A stretch of 64,000 bases of DNA from Trifolium pratense (Eukaryota > Streptophyta > Magnoliopsida > Fabales > Fabaceae): assembly GCF_020283565.1 (NCBI RefSeq), contig NC_060060.1, forward strand, positions 8,990,001 to 9,054,000, written 5' to 3'. Position 1 is the first letter of the stretch; each line of letters starts with the position of its first letter. The notes under the pieces are model-generated. The model searched no databases, was not told the DNA's origin, and saw only the letters and a list, made by a program, of their open reading frames with translations. This document shows positions 60,389 to 64,000 of the stretch, one piece after another. The position numbers and the translations under genes are program-made.

Positions 60389-63300
60389 ATGGAAAATCAC
60401 ATAGCTCTTGAAATCATAGAAGAACAATCCTCACCTGATAAAACTCCACCACTACTTAAGTTTATATCATCACATGAACTTGATTGTTTTGATTCATTTC
60501 ACTCTCAATTTCCAAGCCCAACTGCCAAAGTAAGACTCTCTTTTTACTACTTTTATTGCATTTAAGATTCCTTTTTGTGTTTATGATTTGGTTACGATTT
60601 CGTAGAGATTATGGAAATAACTTATGACATGTTCATTTTTTAGCTTATTTTCTTAAGTTATACATAATAGTTCATAAAACGTGTTAGGATCCCCTACAAC
60701 TGCTTTATAACGCAGACAGTTGTAGAGGATTCAGACACAACTTATGACCCTGTTTGGATTGACTTATTTGAGCATATCTACCGTCATAAGCACTTGTGAG
60801 ACAGTTTGAAAGAACTCATGAAAACAACTTATGACATGCCCAAAAGTTGTTTTCAGCTTATTTTCATAATCTCTAACAAATAGCTTATGGAAACATTTTA
60901 TACCTTATGCGAAAAACAATCTAACTTTACTTATTTGTTTTATTATAGAAAATAGCTTATAAATAAGTTCTTGTCAAGATAAGAACTTATGCTATAAGCT
61001 GCAAATTAAACTGCATCCAAACAGGGTCATATCTTTCATAAAAGTTGTTTGACTTTATTTTATCTTTTCTTATAGAAAAAATAGCTTATACATATGAATT
61101 TCTATAATAAGTGCTTATGATATAAGTGTTTAATTAAGTTGTTTATCCTCGTGATATAACTAAAATCAAACTTTTTTAATCATGTTTTGTATAGGAACCT
61201 GAAGCAACTTCACCTTCAAGCAACCAAGATGAACCATTAGTCATCAATCATCAAAGAAAGCCTTCTGTTTCCATAAGCATGCCACTTTCTGCTGAAGAAG
61301 TTCTATTTCAAACAATGCACAATGACAAGAAAGTTTTCTTTAGTGGCGACAATATTATCATCAACGATAGTGTTCCGCTTGAAAAACCAAATTCCAAGCC
61401 TCCAAAACATCCGAAATGTTACTCGCAACCAATGCCAAAGGGATTTGTTTATCCAAATGGTTCTCAAACTCAAAAGTTTAATAATCATCACAATCAACCT
61501 GGAATCAAGATGTTCCGAGATAAGAGATTTGACTCGTTTAAAACATGGTCCGGTGGACTTGAGAGACAGTTAACGATTCTGCGCGGTAAAGAACCTGCTG
61601 GAAATGCACAAGATGGTCACACCCCTTCAAGGACTAGGAGTATTGATAAGGCTTTACCTGTTGATAGGTATTTTGATGCATTGGAAGGTCCAGAATTAGA
61701 AACTCTTAGGGTAAGTCATTTTATTACATTCTTCTACCAAATTATATAATGTTATAAATTATATATCCATCATACCATATATTATAGACATTGCATATTT
61801 TAGAAATCCATAATTAGAATATATTTTCTTAAGATTACTACCCAATACGCATGTCTTCAGTCAAATCTGAGTCGCTGGATTAATATAACCTTTGGAAAAA
61901 GTCTTGATATCTTTTTGCAATGAGATTAATCTAACGACTGAGATTTTGCTGGACAAACAGAAGGGACGGTAGAGGATCGAATTGCCTGTATTCAAATCCC
62001 CTTCTAGCCTTATTAATCATGAGTCGAGTTAAATCGATCACTTAAGGGGAAGCCTATTATCTAAGAATTTCATGAGTATGACTGCATTTTTATTCATTGA
62101 TGATTGTAAAATATTTTGTTTTTGCATTTCCATCAGGCATCAGAAGAGATAATGCTTCCTCACGACAAGCAATGGCCGTTTCTTCTTCGGTTTCCCATTT
62201 CATCGTTTGGTATATGCCTCGGAGTTAGCAGCCAAGCAATCCTTTGGAAAACACTAGCCACATCACCTACCACTCAATTTCTTAACATACCTCCTGAAAT
62301 AAACCTAGTCTTATGGTACATTGCAACAATACTTGTCGCATCCGTTTTCACAGTCTATATCCTCAAACTGCTTCTCTACTTTGAAGCAGTTCGTCGCGAA
62401 TACTACCATCCAATCCGTGTAAACTTCTTCTTCGCACCGTGGATAGCTCTCTTGTTTTTAGCCCTCGGCGTTCCTCCATCCGTTGCCGAAAACCTTCATC
62501 ATTCACTATGGTACATTCTAATGTTTCCAATATTTGTTCTCGAGCTTAAGATTTACGGACAATGGATGTCCGGTGGACAAAGGAGGTTATCAAAAGTGGC
62601 AAACCCTTCGAATCATTTATCAATCGTTGGAAATTTTGTGGGAGCGTTACTCGGTGCATCTATGGGACTAGTAGAAGGACCTATTTTCTTCTTTGCTGTT
62701 GGACTTGCTCATTACATTGTGTTATTTGTGACACTTTATCAAAGGCTTCCAACTAATGAGACACTACCTAAAGAGTTACATCCAGTGTTCTTTCTTTTTG
62801 TTGCAGCACCTAGTGTTGCTTCAATGGCTTGGGCTAAGATGCAAGGTTCCTTTGATTATGGCTCAAGGATTGCATATTTCATTGCCTTGTTCCTTTATTT
62901 CTCATTGGTAAGTTTTATGGTCACACTGTTATTTGAAATATTAAGTAACATTAAATCTCATTGGTATAGCTTTAATATGCAATATAAAGCAATACCTTCC
63001 CGTGAGAATGGCATTATGTTGTACTACTAACACTAGCTGTACAGCCTGTACTAGAGTAGTTTAGTAGCGCCTTTTGAATCAAATAGGCGAGCCCTTTCTG
63101 AATCCGAAAGGCGAACATCCCGTTAGCTTAGTTGATAAGGAACATTGCATAATATATACAGGGGCTGAAGTTCGAACACCGGACACCCCACTTATTCACC
63201 TTTAAGGTGGAAATTTTAGTCACTAGACTACCTGACAATAGAAAGAAAAAAAAAGCAATACTTTATTGATTTTCATTATTTATGAAATTTACTCACTAGT

Positions 63301-63842
63301 TTTATATGCATTTACAGGCTGTGAGGATCAATTTCTTCAGAGGATTCAAGTAAGTTACATTAAATCTCTCCTGTCTCTAATATTGGTTAATTAATTTGTC
63401 TATACTATTGAAATTTGTTTTTCAAAAATTAATTTTTGTTATAAATTTTTACAGATTCTCTCTTGCATGGTGGGCCTATACTTTTCCAATGACTGGAGCT
63501 GCAATTGCAACCATAAGATACTCAAATCAAGTACCAAATATTGTCACTAAATCATTGTGTATTGCATTGGCTCTCATCTCCACAGTCACAGTGATGGCTC
63601 TTCTTGTATCAACAATATTGCATGCATTTGTCTTTAGAGACCTTTTCCCTAATGACATTGCTATTGCCATAAGTGATAGGAAGAGAAAGACACATTGGTT
63701 AGGGTTTAGATATGGAAGCCAAGACTCTAAAGAGATTGAAAATTACTTGAAGTTTGTGAACACTGATGATAGTAATTTGGAGGATTCCACCACACAACCG
63801 GTCTCAAGTGGCACCGGCACAGATCATAGTTCGCCAAATTAA
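60389..63842 (+). CDS. S-type anion channel, SLAC1 family (SLAH3/SLAH2-like), 5 coding exons
   Basis: Coding exons: 60389-60529, 61195-61710, 62137-62907, 63318-63349, 63455-63842. All junctions are GT-AG and in phase, giving 615 aa. Residues 1-220 are a hydrophilic cytosolic N-terminus with basic kinase-type sites (RKPSVSIS, RTRSID). The SLAC1/TehA transporter domain follows (FPISSFGICLGVSSQAILW, FFAPWIALLFLALGVPPSV, VGNFVGALLGASMGLVEGP, GLAHYIVLFVTLYQRLPT, LPKELHPVFFLFVAAPS, RINFFRGFKFSLAWWAYTFPMTGAA), about ten membrane helices, ending with LFPNDIAIAISDRKRK and a polar tail. The gate phenylalanine of the family lies in the KFS-AWW helix (inference). The family conducts nitrate and chloride across the plasma membrane, activated by kinases in guard cells or roots. 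Length and the long N-terminus fit SLAH3 better than SLAC1 or SLAH1. It looks functional. Confidence 0.92.
60745..61029. mobile_element. MITE in the first coding-region intron of the anion channel gene
   Basis: Inverted ends ATGACCCTGTTTGGATTGAC and CTGCATCCAAACAGGGTCAT enclose about 285 bp with internal repeats CTTATGA / AATAGCTTATA. The short inverted repeats suit a hAT-type MITE, but no clean target duplication is visible. Confidence 0.65.
61711..62136 (+). other. Intron between coding exons 2 and 3 of the anion channel gene
   Basis: GTAAGT donor, CATCAG acceptor; includes a patch (61840-62045) of moderate GC without recognisable element ends. Confidence 0.6.
62996..63251 (+). mobile_element. 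SINE-type insertion in an intron of the anion channel gene
   Basis: Flanked by a perfect 10-bp repeat AAAGCAATAC (62986-62995, 63252-63261) and ending in an A-rich tail. Its 3' 140 bp (A-box TTAGCTTAGTTGATAAGG, B-box AGTTCGAACACC, then CACTAGACTACCTGAC) matches the SINE at 46489-46627. The 5' ~115 bp is extra sequence. Confidence 0.75.
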
Positions 63843-64000
63843 GAAAATTCGGCTAACGGTTTTAAAAAGGGTTTTTGATGTCTTGGCATTAGATATCTAT
63901 TTTGTGTGATATTTGTTAGTAGGGTTTTAAAACAGTCCACGACGATCTGGAGTGCGACATCAATGTTTTTGTCGTAGCATTTGATGATCTATTCTCTGTG
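63843..64000 (+). other. 3' UTR and downstream of the anion channel gene
   Basis: No clear AATAAA poly(A) signal before the window ends. Confidence 0.4.

Overview
The window is a nuclear plant genomic segment, AT-rich and dense in transposons. A papilionoid legume (Medicago/Trifolium-like) fits best. The reasons are a SIRE-lineage copia element, an integrated pararetrovirus with soymovirus-type organisation (known soymoviruses are mainly legume viruses), and abundant small hAT, Stowaway and Harbinger-like elements and SINEs. The species is an inference. Only two host genes can be modelled exon by exon: an RPA70/DUF223-like single-strand DNA-binding protein gene (9843-12078, 9 exons, 491 aa) and an S-type anion channel gene of the SLAC1/SLAH3 group (60389-63842, 5 coding exons, 615 aa, plus a leader intron).

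Layout. 1-5721: the 5' part of a SIRE-type copia retrotransposon on the minus strand (pol cut by the window edge, gag with two in-frame stops, PBS, complete 5' LTR), inserted into an older terminal-inverted-repeat element (5722-6661). 6662-9842: AT-rich spacer with a second, partial copy of that element and a Harbinger-like MITE. 9843-12078: RPA-like gene. About 13414-28744: a satellite array of more than 15 kb made of alternating 38-bp and 30/31-bp subunits with several levels of higher-order repetition, ending in a placeholder gap of exactly 1000 N (28745-29744). 29745-34088: unassigned sequence with a few exon-like pieces and a CACTA transposon end. 34920-49260: a nest of non-autonomous elements: three hAT elements with 8-bp target duplications, a 2.7-kb Helitron carrying two Stowaways and a GTTAAC-ended MITE, a third copy of the TIR element, and two SINEs with clear target duplications.

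49260-56870 holds an almost complete endogenous caulimovirid (pararetrovirus). In order it carries an ORF II remnant, ORF III, coat protein, protease/RT/RNase H, transactivator/viroplasmin, a promoter-leader region, movement protein and ORF Ib. The tRNA-Met primer binding site lies inside ORF Ib. Adjacent reading frames mostly overlap by a few bases, as expected for a polycistronic caulimovirid RNA. The main lesions are a frameshift in a 13-A run that splits the RNase H domain and a break in ORF II, where the circular genome seems to have been opened.

57000-64000: spacer with a second copy of the GTTAAC MITE, then the anion channel gene, whose introns carry a MITE and a SINE. The two host genes have no evident functional link. 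The rest of the window is a layered record of insertions.
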